A stretch of 64,000 nt of DNA, from positions 372,001 through 436,000 of the forward strand of contig CAVYEM010000003.1 in NCBI GenBank assembly GCA_963767635.1. Direction: 5' to 3'. Every line of letters starts with the position of its first letter. Position 1 is the first letter of the stretch. Below are positions 35,369-46,852 of the stretch, piece after piece. The notes beneath the pieces were generated by a model. The model did no database searches and was not told where the DNA came from. It was given only the letters and a program-made list of their open reading frames with translations. A program made the position numbers and the translations under genes. The stretch is from CAVYEM01 sp963767635. Lineage in GTDB: Bacteria; Vulcanimicrobiota; Vulcanimicrobiia; Vulcanimicrobiales; Vulcanimicrobiaceae.

Positions 35369-37818
35369 GCAGCTTGTCGGGTACGAAGACGCGCTTGCGG
35401 ATCTCTTTGCCGTCCAGCTGCGCGTTGACCGCGCTTTGCTCCAAGGCCAGCTGCAGCGCCTGCGCTTCGCTCAAGCCGGGAGAAGTCTGCACGCGCGCGC
35501 GGATCTTTCCGTTGATCTGCACGACTAGCGTGATGCGGTCGACGGCCAGCGCACTGTCCTGCGGCTCCAGGTAGCGCTCCTCGTGCACGGACGTGGAATG
35601 ACCCAAGCGTTCCCACAGTTCCTCCGCGATGTGCGGGGCAAACGGCGCCATCACGAGCGGCAGCGCATGCGTCGCGTACAGCACCACCGCGCTCTCCGGA
35701 GCTGTTTGCGCGAGCGCGGTCAATGCGTTCACGTACTCGTCGAGTTTGGCGATCGTCGCATTGTAGTGAAAGCGCCGCGAAAGCGTTTCCTCGACGGCAG
35801 ATTTGGCCGCGACATGTACGGCGCGAAGCAGACTGCTTTTCGTGCTGTGAATCTGCCGGGGGAAGCTCTCGAATATCGACGCGGCGCGCGCGATCGGTCA
35901 GCGGTTCGCATGCGCGCCATACTCTGTTGATGAAGCGTACGCGGCCGCTGATGCCTTCTTCGGTCCAGTCGCTCGTATCTTCCGGGGGCGTAACGTACAG
36001 CAAGAATAGCCGCATCGCGTCGACGCCGTTACGCTCGGCCGTGTGGTCGATGCCCACGACGTTGCCGCGCGACTTGCTCATTTTTTCGCCGTTGTAGAGC
36101 AGCATGCCCTGATGAAACAGCCGGGTAAAGGGTTCGTCCGACTCACCGGCCCAGCCGCGATCGTGGAAGAACTTGTAGAAAAAACGCGAGTAGAGCAAAT
36201 GCAGCACCGCGTGCTCCGCGCCGCCGATATACTGGTCGACGCTCATCCAATACGCGGCTTTTGAAGGATCCCACGGTGCGCGCGGGTTGTGCGGATCGAG
36301 ATAGCGCAGATAATACCAGGATGATTCGAAGAAGGTATCCATCGTATCGCTCTCGCGCTTGGCCGGTCCGCCGCAGCGCGGGCAGGTCACGTTGATAAAT
36401 GCCTCGTCGCGCGCCAGCGGCGAACCCTCTCCCGTGATCGGAACGTTCGCCGGCAGCACGACGGGGAGATCGTCGTCGGCCACCGCCACCTCACCACACT
36501 GCGGGCAATAGACGATTGGAATCGGCGTCCCCCAGTACCGTTGTCGCGACACCAGCCAATCTCTCAACCGGAAATGTATTTGACGTTCCGCCAGGCCCAG
36601 CGCCCCCAAACGATCCGTCATCGCTTTGCGCGCGCGCTCGCTCGACATGCCGGTGAAATCGCCGCTCGCAATGAGGCGCCCCTCTTCGACGTAGGCCTCC
36701 TGCATGGGCACCTGCAGCGAACCGTCGGGCGGACCCACGACTTGCGCGACCGGCAAGCCGTGCTTGCGCGCGAAATCGAAGTCGCGTGCGTCGTGCGCGG
36801 GCACTCCCATCACGGCGCCGGTACCATACTCGCCCAGCACATAATTCGTCACCCAAATCGGCACGCGCTCGTGCGAGAGCGGATTGATCGCATGCGCGCC
36901 GGTGAAGACGCCTTGTTTTTCCATCAGACTGGTGCGCTCCAGTTCCGATTTGGACTTTAAGCTGTCCGCGAATTCGAGCACCGTGGCCCTTTGCCGTTTG
37001 GTCACGATCCGATCCAGGAGCGGATGTTCGGGCGCAATCGCCAGATACGTTGCTCCGAACAGCGTATCGATGCGCGTGGTAAAGACGGCGATGCGCTCCG
37101 TAGAGTTTTCGATGCCGAAGGAAAACTGCGTGCCTTCGCTGCGGCCGATCCAGTTGCGCTGCATCGTGCGCGTTCGGTCCGGCCATCCGTGCAGTTCGTC
37201 GAGATCCGTCAGCAGACGATCGGCGTATGCCGTGATTTTCAAGAACCACTGGGACAAATTACGGCGCTCCACCGCGTGTCCGCAGCGCCAGCAGTGACCG
37301 TCGATCACTTGTTCGTTGGCCAGCACGGTACGATCGTTTGGGCACCAGTTTACCGGCGCTTCGCGTTTGTACGCTAAGCCAGCTTCGTACAGCCGCAAGA
37401 ACAGCCATTGGTTCCAGCGATAATACTCGGGATCGCACGTTGAAATTTCCCGGCTCCAATCGTAGCCGGTTCCCATGAGCCGAACTTGCCGCTGCATGTT
37501 GGCGATGTTCTCGCGGGTCCACACATTGGGATCCGCGCCGCGTTGAATGGCGGCGTTTTCCGCCGGAAGACCGAAGGCGTCCCAACCCATCGGATGCATC
37601 ACGTTATAGCCGAGCATGCGCATCATGCGCGCCACCGCGTCGCCGAACGTGTAATTTTTCGCGTGTCCAACGTGCAGATCGCCGGACGGATACGGCAGCA
37701 TAACGAGAACGTAATATTTCGTCCGGGTGGAATCTTCACGAGCGCGATAGATGCCGTCGCGTTCCCAGCGTTCTTGCCATTTGCGTTCGACGGATCGGTA
37801 GTCGTAGGTCTGCGCCAT
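35352..37818 (-). CDS. leuS: Leucyl-tRNA synthetase (frameshifted)
   Basis: This is the class I synthetase that charges tRNA-Leu. From the ATG at 37818 it shows LPYPSGDLHVGHAKNYTFGD (HIGH motif HVGH near residue 50), MGWDAFGLPAENAAI, a CP1 editing domain (TRIDTLFGATYLAIAPEHPL, GTGAVMGVPAHDARDFDFAR), ESSWYYLRYLDPHN and KMSKSRGNVVG (near residue 578). Close to 35890 a CG-repeat run shifts the frame; the next frame continues with FESFPRQIHSTKSSLLRAVH, the anticodon-binding domain and the C-terminal VVQINGKIRARV domain to FVPDKLLNLVV. Essential gene, so the break is most likely a sequence error. Confidence 0.94.
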
Positions 37819-37883
37819 AGCAAAAGCCTTATAGGAACATCGTCCGCTCTTTCCTGGGCCAGGATCGCGCGTGAAGGACCGGC

Positions 37884-38483
37884 ATGAATCGCATGCTGCT
37901 CTTGGCTGCTGCGGGCGCGGTCGTCGCGCTTGCTGTGTGGCGCCCCGCCGCGGGGCCTGCGCCGCTCCCGATTGGCGCGGCGCCTACGGCCGCGCCGCAT
38001 CACGGGCGAGCAAAGCGCGCGTGGCGCAACGCGCCTGGAGTGGTCGTGTACGTCGCGGGCGCCGTCGTGCAGCCCGGTCTCTACACGCTGCCGGCGACGG
38101 CACGGGCGAACGACGCGGTGCTCCGCGCAAAGGGTTTACGCCCGGACGCGGACGCCGAGGCGGTGAATCTGGCGGAACATGTCACCGACGGCGAGGAGGT
38201 TCGCGTGCCGCGCGTGGGTGAGTCGACGCCGCGACCGTCCCGACGGCGTTCAACGCGCAAGCGGCGGGTCGTTGCATCGTATGTTGATATCAACCAAGCC
38301 AATGCGCAGGCATTGGCATCGCTTCCGGGCATCGGCGCCACGCTCGCCGAACGTATCGTTGAATATCGCCGCCTTAACGGCCCATTTGCGTCGCTCGACG
38401 AACTGGCAGACGTTGCGGGCATGTCGCAGCGGCGAATCGATGGAATTGCGCCATACCTGCGAGTGCATGATGCTTCCCCGTAA
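37884..38483 (+). CDS. comEA: Competence protein ComEA
   Basis: This intact protein of 199 residues binds incoming double-stranded DNA outside the membrane. It has an N-terminal anchor (LLLAAAGAVVALAVWRPAAG), an SLBB domain (VVVYVAGAVVQPGLYTLPAT, VNLAEHVTDGEEVRVPRVG; about residues 52-112), a basic linker (RPSRRRSTRKRR) and the C-terminal helix-hairpin-helix domain (VDINQANAQALASLPGIGAT, LAERIVEYRRLNGPFASLDE). It is divergent from leuS (65 bases apart) and followed ten bases later by an acyl-CoA synthetase. comEC is 4.6 kb away on the other strand instead of adjacent. Confidence 0.94.
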   Translation: MNRMLLLAAAGAVVALAVWRPAAGPAPLPIGAAPTAAPHHGRAKRAWRNAPGVVVYVAGAVVQPGLYTLPATARANDAVLRAKGLRPDADAEAVNLAEHVTDGEEVRVPRVGESTPRPSRRRSTRKRRVVASYVDINQANAQALASLPGIGATLAERIVEYRRLNGPFASLDELADVAGMSQRRIDGIAPYLRVHDASP

Positions 38484-38492
38484 AGAGCGAAC

Positions 38493-40314
38493 GTGCGGCA
38501 GGTGGAGAACGGCCTTCACCTCGATGCACCGCAAACGCTGCCTGCGCTGATTCGCGAATCGCTCGCGCGCGCCCGCGATGCGGTTTTGCTCGAGCGCGTG
38601 TCGGGAAACTGGACGCCGATTTCGAGCGATGGGCTTCTGGCGCGCGTTACCGACCTTGCGTGCGCGATCCGCGATGCGGGATTAGGCGCCGGCGATCGCG
38701 TTGCGCTCATTGCCTCCGATTGTATCGACTGGATCGTCGCCGATTTTGCCGTGCTGTTCGCCGGGTGCGTCGTCGTGCCGATTTTCCCAACACAGGCGCT
38801 GGATCACGTCGGCTTCATTTTGCAGGACTCGCAATCAAGACTGATCTTCGTGGACACGCAAGCGGCGGCGGATCGCCTTGCGGCGCTGCCGTTCGAATTG
38901 CCGATGCGCGTGATCTTTGAGGCCAACGGCTCCGATTCGCTCGCCGCATTCGAAGCCCGCGGTGCCGGCGTGCACGCAAAGCATTCGGAGTGGCCCGCAG
39001 CATTCGAAGCGCAGCTGAACCCGAACGAGATGGCGGTGTTGATCTATACTTCAGGCACCACCGGCCAGCCCAAGGGCGTGATGCTCTCGCACCACAACCT
39101 CGGCTTTACCGCGCGCTCGTCGTTCGCGCATGCCTTTACCATCCTCACTCCAGGCAGCGACGTGCTTTCGGTGCTGCCGTTTTCCCACATCTACGAACAC
39201 TGCATTTTGTACGGCTACCTGCTCGCCCGGGTGCGGCATCACATTTGCCATAACGTGGAAGAACTGCTCGCCGATCTACAGTCCGTCCGTCCGGTCGCGA
39301 TGACGGCCGTGCCCCGCATCTTCGAGCGGATGCTCGCGGGCGTGACCGCGAAGGCGAAGTCGCACGGCGGTCTGCAGGCCAAACTTGTGCCATGGGCTTT
39401 GGCCATCGGACGCGATTACGCGAGCGCAAAGACCCGCGGTGCGTCGCCCAGCCTCATGCTGCGGGCGAAGTTTCGCCTTGCGCATGCGCTCGTGCTCAAA
39501 AAACTGAGGCCGCGCATGGGATTGGACCGCGTGAAGTTTTTGGTCAGCGGATCGGCGCCGCTGCATTTCGACACCGCAATGACCATGCTGGCCGCAGACG
39601 TCGTCATCATTGAAGGGTACGGCCCCACCGAATGCTCGCCGGTCGTAACCGTAAACACGTACGAGGACAACCACTACGGCACCGTGGGCAAGCCGATTCC
39701 CGGCGTAGATATCCGGCTCGCGCCCGACGGAGAAGTGCTCGCGCGCGGACCGAACGTCATGCTGGGCTACTACAAAAACGAAGCGGCGACGTCGGAAGCG
39801 ATCGAGGACGGCTGGTATCACACCGGCGATGTCGGCTCGATCGATGCAGACGGCTTTTTGCGCATCACGGATCGCAAAAAGGAGCTCTTCAAAACCTCTG
39901 GAGGCAAGTTCGTCGCACCCTCTCGCGTGGAAGCCGCGATCAAACGGTCGGTGTATATCAATCAAGTGATGCTGGTCGGCGATTCGCGTCCCCATCCGGC
40001 TGCGCTGGTTTCACCGAATTGGGAACTGGTTCGCGCAGGAGCTGCGTATCGATGCAGCTGTTCCCGTGGAGGAGTTGGTGCATCGCGCCGATATCGTGGA
40101 ATTTCTCACGCGGGAGGTGCGCGATCACACGCGCGATCTTGCAAAATTCGAGCAAGTGCGCCGCATCGCCGTGCTGCCGCGAGAGCTCACCGTCGAAGAC
40201 GGGGACCTCTCTCCGACCCTGAAAGTCAAGCGTCGCATCATCGAAGCGAAGTACGCGCGCGACATCGAGCGGCTTTACGCGGGCCAAGAGGTTCACGCGC
40301 CGATGCAGGCGTAG
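38493..40314 (+). CDS. Long-chain acyl-CoA synthetase (frameshifted near C-terminus)
   Basis: GTG start at 38493. It is an AMP-forming synthetase that activates fatty acids, with A3 motif LIYTSGTTGQPKGVMLSHHN, VLPFSHIYEHCILYGYLLAR, A5 IIEGYGPTECSPVVTVN, GKPIPGVDIRLAPDGEVLAR, A7 GWYHTGDVGSIDADGFLRIT and A8 DRKKELFKTSGGKFVAPSRV. Near 40035 one extra base breaks the frame; correction continues LRIDAAVPVEELVHRADIVE and ends with LSPTLKVKRRIIEAKYARDI, which carries the A10 Lys. It is of the FadD15/long-chain group. Preceded by comEA and followed three bases later by a PadR regulator, probably co-transcribed. Confidence 0.92.
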
Positions 40315-40317
40315 GCG

Positions 40318-40695
40318 ATGCCGGCGGCCGTACCGCACCGCGTCGATGATGTTCTCAAAGGACCGATCAAGAGCAAGACGATCTTTCCAGCGTTGATTCT
40401 GCACATGGTCAAAAACGCGCCGGACCACGGCTACGGCTTGATGCAGCGTATCGACGCGCTGTGCGGAGGCTTGGTCGCAGTCAATACCAACAAGATTTAC
40501 CCGTTGCTTCGCCGCTTGGAAGAGCGCGGCTTCTTGACCGCCTCGTGGGATCATCCCACGAAGCGATCCCGCCGCGTCTATCACATCACGCAGGCGGGGG
40601 ATGAACGGCTGGAGCGCATCAAGCATACGATGCTGCCGTATTTGGATGCGATCGTCGACGCGGTGAGGGATTTAAAGGGCGAATTGTACCCTTAA
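40318..40695 (+). CDS. PadR-family transcriptional regulator
   Basis: This 125-residue protein has the PadR winged-helix motif: SKTIFPALILHMVKNAPDHG, YGLMQRIDALCGG, VNTNKIYPLLRRLEERGFLT and SRRVYHITQAGDERLERIKH. The C-terminal dimerisation helix is short. PadR proteins typically repress linked transporters, enzymes or membrane proteins. Here it starts three bases after the acyl-CoA synthetase, which may be its target, and precedes a secreted peptidase. It is intact. Confidence 0.92.
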   Translation: MPAAVPHRVDDVLKGPIKSKTIFPALILHMVKNAPDHGYGLMQRIDALCGGLVAVNTNKIYPLLRRLEERGFLTASWDHPTKRSRRVYHITQAGDERLERIKHTMLPYLDAIVDAVRDLKGELYP

Positions 40696-40733
40696 CAGGC
40701 AGGGTCCGCTTGCGGCTCGCGCAATAACGCTGC

Positions 40734-42270
40734 ATGGACGTCAAGAACGTATTGGCGCTGCTGTGTTTCAGCGCGCTTTTAGGCGCTGCTCCGGCGTCGC
40801 CGTCGCCGTCTCCCTCGCCGGCCTCGCAAGGCACTCCAGCGGAGCAAACGCCGGACGCGGTGACGCAGCATACCGTCACCATCGGCGGCACAGCCTACGC
40901 GTACACGGCGCGCGCCGGCACGCTTACACTCACGAACGACAAGGCACAGCCGACGGCGCGAGTATTCTACACCGCGTACACGCTCGACGGCGCAAACACG
41001 AACCGGCCGCTAACGTTTCTTTACAACGGCGGCCCGGGAAGCTCGACGATGTGGCTGCGCATGGGATCGTTCGGGCCTGTCCGCGTCGTGGCCGCCAACG
41101 GTCGCCCGTCGGGCCCGCCGCCGTATCAAATTGGAGAGAATCCCAACAGTTTGCTCGACAAGAGCGATCTCGTCTTTATCGATATGCCCGACAGCGGATT
41201 CGGGCGCATCATCGGCGCCGGCAAGGAAAAAGACTTCTTCGGCGTGGATCAGGACGTCGCGGCCTTCGGGCAATTCATCGAACGATACATCACCAAGTTC
41301 CATCGCTGGAATTCTCCCAAGTTCATCTTCGGAGAAAGTTATGGAACGACGCGATCGGCGGCGCTGTCTTCGTATTTGCTCGACCACGGCATTGCTTTGA
41401 ACGGCGTCGTGCTGCTCTCGTCGATCCTGAACTTCGGCTTGGACTACGCGAACGGAGCGCCCAATGCCGGCGGAGACTGGGCTTACGTACTGAATTTGCC
41501 CACGGAAGCGGCGACGGCGTGGTATCACGATAAGGTTGCCAACAAGCCGGCCGATTTGACCGTGTTTCTGGCCGGCGTCGAGCATTTCGCGACGACGCAA
41601 TATCTTGACGCGCTCTACAAAGGGCACCGCCTTGGCGCCGGCGAGCGGCGAGAACGTCGCGCGCCAATTGGCGGCATATTTGGGCATCCCGGTGAACTAT
41701 GTGCTCGAATCCGATCTGCGCGTGCCCTACGATCGCTATCAACGCGAGTTGCTGCGTGCACAAAATCTCGTTTTCGGACGGCTCGATTCCCGGTATACGA
41801 CCTACGGCCTGGAGCCCGCCTCGAACGAAGGGCCGCCGTGGGACCCCACCGATGCTTCGATCGATGCGCCGTACACGACGGCCATCAACGCGTATTTGAG
41901 GGACGACCTCAAGTACGACACGCCGCTGCGCTATCGTGCCAACATCTACGGCATCATTTACGGCAACGGCAACTCGTGGGACTTCTCGCACGATCGACGG
42001 CAGCCCACCAACGTCGCGCCCGATCTCGCCCGCGCGATGACGCAAAACCCGTCTCTGCAAGTCTATTCGGCGAACGGCTACTACGATTTCGCGACGCCGT
42101 TCTTTGCGACGGTCTACACGCTGCAGCATTTGGACGTCGCGCCGGCGCTCCAGAAGAACATTACCTTCGGCTTTTATCAGTCAGGACACATGGTGTACCT
42201 CAACGATTCCGCGCTTGCGCAGTTCAAATCCGACCTCGCGCGCTGGTATGACCGCGCCTTGGGGCGTTAA
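40734..42270 (+). CDS. Secreted serine carboxypeptidase, S10 family, copy 1 (frameshifted)
   Basis: A signal peptide and Pro-Ser stretch (ASPSPSPSPASQG) are followed by the S10 fold: RPLTFLYNGGPGSSTMWLRM (oxyanion-hole NGGPGSS), DLVFIDMPDSGFGRIIGAGK, FHRWNSPKFIFGESYGTTRS (nucleophile Ser in GESYG), an acid in VYSANGYYDFATPFFATVYT, and His in GFYQSGHMVYLNDS. S10 enzymes remove C-terminal residues at acid pH. Near 41625 the frame breaks in the middle; one corrected base rejoins YLDALYKG with LAPASGENVARQLAAYLGIP. A tandem paralogue starts 13 bases after it. About 510 residues in total, the usual size for bacterial S10 proteins. Confidence 0.9.
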
Positions 42271-42283
42271 AGGAGTGGCCAGA

Positions 42284-43804
42284 ATGATGCAGGCAAAACG
42301 CACGTTCGCGCTCGCGTTCTCAGCGGTGCTGATTGCCGCCACGCCGGCGCACAAAACGCCCAAGCCGTATATCCCGCCGGCTACTCCCGACGCAATCTCG
42401 CACCACGTGAACCGCGTGAGCGGTCAATCCATCGCCTACACTGCTCGCGCCGGAACGATCACGCTGCGCAACGACAAGGACCAGATCACGGCGCGCATGT
42501 TCTACGTTGCCTACACGAAGGACGGCGCAAACCACGCCACTCGCCCCATCACGTTTTTCTACAACGGCGGTCCGGGAAGTTCTACGGTTTGGCTGCGGAT
42601 GGCTTCATTCGGCCCGGTGCGCGTGCAGCTCGTCAACGGGCGCGCGACCCCTCCGGCGCCGTACGCGCTGGTCGACAACCATGACAGCCTCCTCGATAAG
42701 ACGGATGAAGTGTTCGTCGACGCTCCCAACACCGGCTACAGCCGCGTCTTGGGATACGGCAAGCCGGCGGACTTCATGGGCATCGACCAAGACGGACGCG
42801 CCTTCACGCAGTTCATTCAGCGTTACCTGAGCCAATTCGCGCGCTGGAATTCACCCAAGTTCCTGTTCGGCGAAAGTTACGGGACCACGCGCGATGCCGT
42901 GCTCGTGAACATGCTGCAAGACGCGAACGTCCAAATCAACGGCGTCGTTTTTCTCTCCTCGGTGCTGAACTTCGGCTTGACCGGTCTGGGCGGGTTTACG
43001 CCCATCGGCGGCGGCGACTGGGCTTACGTTCTCTATCTACCGACCGAAGCTGCGACGGCGTGGTATCACCACAAGTCCTCCGTCAGAGCGGCGAATCTGC
43101 AGAGCTTTCTGCGCGGCGTGCAAGATTTTGCCGGTACGGAGTATCTTCACGCGCTGGAGCAGGGCGACCAACTGAGCCCGCAGGAGCGCGATAACGTCGT
43201 GCGCACCATGCACGCGTACCTCGGTGTGTCGGAGTCGTACATCCGCGATTCGCACTTGCGAATCCCGTATTACGCTTTTACGAAGGAACTGTTGCGCGAT
43301 CGCGATATCGTGCTGGGCCGGTACGATTCCCGTTATGCCACGTTCGGCGTCGACCGCATGGCGGATACGCCCGACTGGGATCCTTCCGACGTCGGGATGA
43401 ACAGTGCCGTCGTCTCGACGTGGTCGCAGTACGTTCGCGCACAGCTGCACTACGAGACCAATCTGCAGTACCGGCCCACGGCATACGGCGGTTTGCTGGG
43501 CGCGCCGTGGGACATGCACCACAATGGCCAAGACCCGCCCGCCAACGTTGTGCCGGACATTGCGGCCGCGATGTCGCAGAACCCGCATCTGCGGGTCTTT
43601 TCCGGAAACGGCTATTACGACTTTGCAACGCCGTATTTCGCCACGTACTACACTTTCGAACACATGGACATCGCGCAGCCGCTCGAAAAGAACATCACGT
43701 TCGGCTTTTACGAATCCGGGCACATGGTCTATCTCAATCCGACCGCCAGGGTGCGCTTCAAGGGCGATCTCGATCGCTGGTACGATCGTACGCTTCACCG
43801 CTAA
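42284..43804 (+). CDS. Secreted serine carboxypeptidase, S10 family, copy 2
   Basis: This intact paralogue of 506 residues starts at the ATG at 42284 seven bases after AAAGGAG. It has a signal peptide (TFALAFSAVLIAATPAHKTP) and the same triad context: FFYNGGPGSSTVWLRMASFG, KFLFGESYGTTRDAVLVNML, VFSGNGYYDFATPYFATYYT and GFYESGHMVYLNPTAR. It is similar to copy 1 along its entire length, so the pair arose by tandem duplication. Its stop is six bases from that of the convergent propeller protein B. Confidence 0.93.
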   Translation: MMQAKRTFALAFSAVLIAATPAHKTPKPYIPPATPDAISHHVNRVSGQSIAYTARAGTITLRNDKDQITARMFYVAYTKDGANHATRPITFFYNGGPGSSTVWLRMASFGPVRVQLVNGRATPPAPYALVDNHDSLLDKTDEVFVDAPNTGYSRVLGYGKPADFMGIDQDGRAFTQFIQRYLSQFARWNSPKFLFGESYGTTRDAVLVNMLQDANVQINGVVFLSSVLNFGLTGLGGFTPIGGGDWAYVLYLPTEAATAWYHHKSSVRAANLQSFLRGVQDFAGTEYLHALEQGDQLSPQERDNVVRTMHAYLGVSESYIRDSHLRIPYYAFTKELLRDRDIVLGRYDSRYATFGVDRMADTPDWDPSDVGMNSAVVSTWSQYVRAQLHYETNLQYRPTAYGGLLGAPWDMHHNGQDPPANVVPDIAAAMSQNPHLRVFSGNGYYDFATPYFATYYTFEHMDIAQPLEKNITFGFYESGHMVYLNPTARVRFKGDLDRWYDRTLHR

Positions 43805-43810
43805 CTGGTT

Positions 43811-46793
43811 TTACTTCACGGTGTTGACTTCGGCGAGAGCGCGCCCCGCTTTGGCTTTGAGCAACGCAAAAGCGGTGTATTGATCGGGCGTAGGCCGTAC
43901 GTCGGCGCTTTCGACGCCCTGCAGCAGATTTTGCAACGCATCGCCGAGGTAGCGCAGGCTGCCGAAATCCTGGGCGGGCTTGCCGACCGAATCGTCTTGA
44001 GACGTCGGCGGCGCTTCGCCGATGACGCGCCGCAGCTGCGGGTGCGTTTTGAGCAATGCCTTGGCGCGTTTTAGGGCGGCGGTAACGCTGGTGACCTGTG
44101 CGTCGATACCTTGCGCAAGCTCGAATTGCGCGCGCAAATCGGCATCGCTCGCGGGATACGTCGGATCTCGCCGCAGTACGAGCGGCTGTGAGTACGTACG
44201 TCCGCTCACGTTCATGCGGATCGTGTAGCGCCCCGGGGGCGCCAGGACGTGATTGGCATATTCGAAGTTCCAGACGAACCTGTGCGCACCGGCCGCGTCC
44301 GACGGCGGCTGCGCCGGAACGACCCAAAATGCCGGAATGTCGAGCGCGCGCGCGTTTACCGCCTGCGGTTTATCCGAAGAGGACCAGCGCCGAACTACTC
44401 GGCCGGAGCCGTCGATCACTTCGAGCACCAGCGGTGTGGTTGCGCTGCGGATGTAATAGTCCAAAATCGCGCCCGTCGGCGGATTGGGCATCGCCGTCTC
44501 GTCGAGCGGCACCGGCGTTCCTTGATCTGAACCGGGGCGCGTGCGATAGGCCACTGCCGGCGCGAACAGATGCGCGCTGCTGCGCGCTACCGGCTCGGTG
44601 ATCTGCCGCAGCGGCGAAGCGTCGTCCAATATCCAGATCCCGCGACCGTGCGTGGCTAAAATGACGTCGGTTCCGTTGAAGACGATGTCGCGCATGGACG
44701 CGGCCGGCAGGTTCAGCTGCAGCAGCTGCCAGCGCGCTCCGTCATCAAACGAGACGTAGACGCGGCGCTCCGTTCCGGCATAGAGCAGTCCACGGCGTAT
44801 CGGATCTTCGCGAACGACGTTGACGGACTCGTCCGCGGGAATGCCTGCGGTGATGAGCGACCAGTGCCTTCCGCCGTCGCGCGTTCTGTAGATGTATGGA
44901 TGATTGTCGTCCAGGCGATGGCGATCCACCGCCGCATACGCGCTCTGCGCGTCGAAGTGTGAGGCTTCGATGATGCCGACTTTGCTCCACGGACCCAGCT
45001 GCGGCGGCGTTACGTTCTCCCAATGCGCGCAATTATCGCGCGTGACCCAAATCAGTCCGTCGTCCGTTCCCGCCCAAATTTGCCCCGCGCGAACGGGCGA
45101 AGGCGCGATCCAGTAGACCACCCCTCTGCGCGCCAGGCCGGTGCTGTCTGCGATGGTGGCCGGATCGAGGGCCGGAGGAATCGCCACGCCGTCGCGCGTC
45201 AGATCGGGGCTCACGATCTCCCAGCCTTTGGCCGCCGTTCTGCGTGCGAAAGATGCGCTGATGGCTCATGTAGAGCACGCGCGGATTCTGCGGCGACGCG
45301 ACGATCGGCAACGTCCACGTGCTGCGCCAGACGGTATCCGGATATTTAATCGTGGGATCGATCGACATCTCCCAATTCGTGTCGATGTTTTCGTAGGACG
45401 GCGGATTGCCGTATAGATGCGCCGGATGCAGCGCATCCGTCGCAATGGTGCCGCTTTCGCCGCCGACGTCGATCGGCTTCCAATCCAGCATTGAAATGCG
45501 GCTGTGAATGCTGCGGCTGGGAACGGCTACGGCCCCCGAATCCTGCTGCGCGCCGTAGACCCAGTACGGAAAGCGGTGGTCCGTGACGACGTGATAGAGC
45601 TGCGCGGTCGGCTGATTGAACCAGGAGCTCCACGTTTTTGCCCCGTCGACGCTAACCACGACGCCCTGATCTCCGCCCAAAACCATGCGATTCGGATCGT
45701 TGGGGTCGATCCAGAGCGCATGGTAGTCGTCGCCGCCGGGAGATCCTTTGATGGCGGTAAAGGATTTGCCGCCGTCGGTCGATCGGTAGGTCGACGTATT
45801 CATGACGTACACTTCGTCCGGATTTTTCGGGTCGGCCGTGATTTGTCCGAAATACCAGCCGCGTTTCCAAATGCGCGCCTCGTTGTCGGTGTGCGTCCAC
45901 GTCGCGCCGCCGTCGTCCGAACGGTAGACGCCGCCGGTTTTGAGATCGTTGGTGTCGACTATCGTGTAGATACGGTTGTGGTTTGCCGGAGAAATGGCGA
46001 TGCCGATGTGCCCGAGCGCAGTTTTCCCCGCAGAAGGAAAACCGTTTCCCGCGATTCGGTTCCACGTCGTTCCGGCGTCAATACTTTTATAGAGTCCGCT
46101 GCCGGGACCATTGCTCGGAGGATAGACGTTCCACGGAGGGCGGCGCGTCTGCCAGAGCGAGGCAAAGACGACGTTTGAATTCTCCGGATCGATCGCCAGG
46201 TCGATCGCGCCGGTGTTCTCGTCTTTGTAAAGAACTTTACTCCAGGTGCGTCCGCCGTCGGTCGATTTAAAGACGCCGCGCTGCGTATTTGAGCCGTACT
46301 GATGACCAAGCGCCGCGACGTACACGACGTTGCTGTTTTTTGGATCGACGACGATGCGGCCAATCTGACGCGTATCGTCGAGTCCGATGTGCGCCCACGT
46401 TTTGCCGCCGTCCATCGATTTGTACACGCCGTCACCGTGCTGAACGTCAGAGCGCATGTCGGCCTCGCCGGTGCCTGCGTACAGCACATTCGCATCCGGT
46501 GCAACCGCGATGGCACCGATCGACGCGACGGGAAGCGCATCGCTGATCGGAAACCACGTGCGGCCCGCGTTGTCCGTTTCCCATACGCCCCCGCCGACTG
46601 CACCGAAGTAAAACTTCTCCGGCTGACCCGGCACGCCGCTGACGGTGATCGCGCGGCCGCCGCGGATCGGTCCGATGTTGCGCCACTGCAAACTCCCAAA
46701 GAGCGCCGCGTCATACGTTTGCGCGGGCGCCGGCAGCGCACTCCAGGGGGCGGTGAAAAAAGCCGTTAAAAACAAAGCCAGAAAGCGTCGCAT
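43811..46793 (-). CDS. Sortilin/VPS10-type beta-propeller protein B (frameshifted)
   Basis: Starting at the ATG at 46793 (MRRFLALFLTAFFTAPWSAL, signal peptide), it is about 994 residues long. LQWRNIGPIRGGRAITVSGV opens the propeller region, with Asp-box repeats GVYKSMDGGKTWAHI, GVFKSTDGGRTWSKV, GLYKSIDAGTTWNRI and GVYRSDDGGATWTHT. Near 45215 the frame breaks between RIFRTQNGG and KGWEIVSPDLTRDG. Beyond it are further repeats and the C-terminal region (HRFVWNFEYANHVLAPPGRY, LVLRRDPTYPASDADLRAQF). It is a paralogue of protein A at 24931. Extracellular or periplasmic scaffold or peptidase-associated roles are guesses. Confidence 0.88.
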
Positions 46794-46852
46794 GGCGGGC
46801 GTTTCCCGAGAACGCTTGACGTACCCTCGTCGCCTTGACCGTCGTAGTCGCG

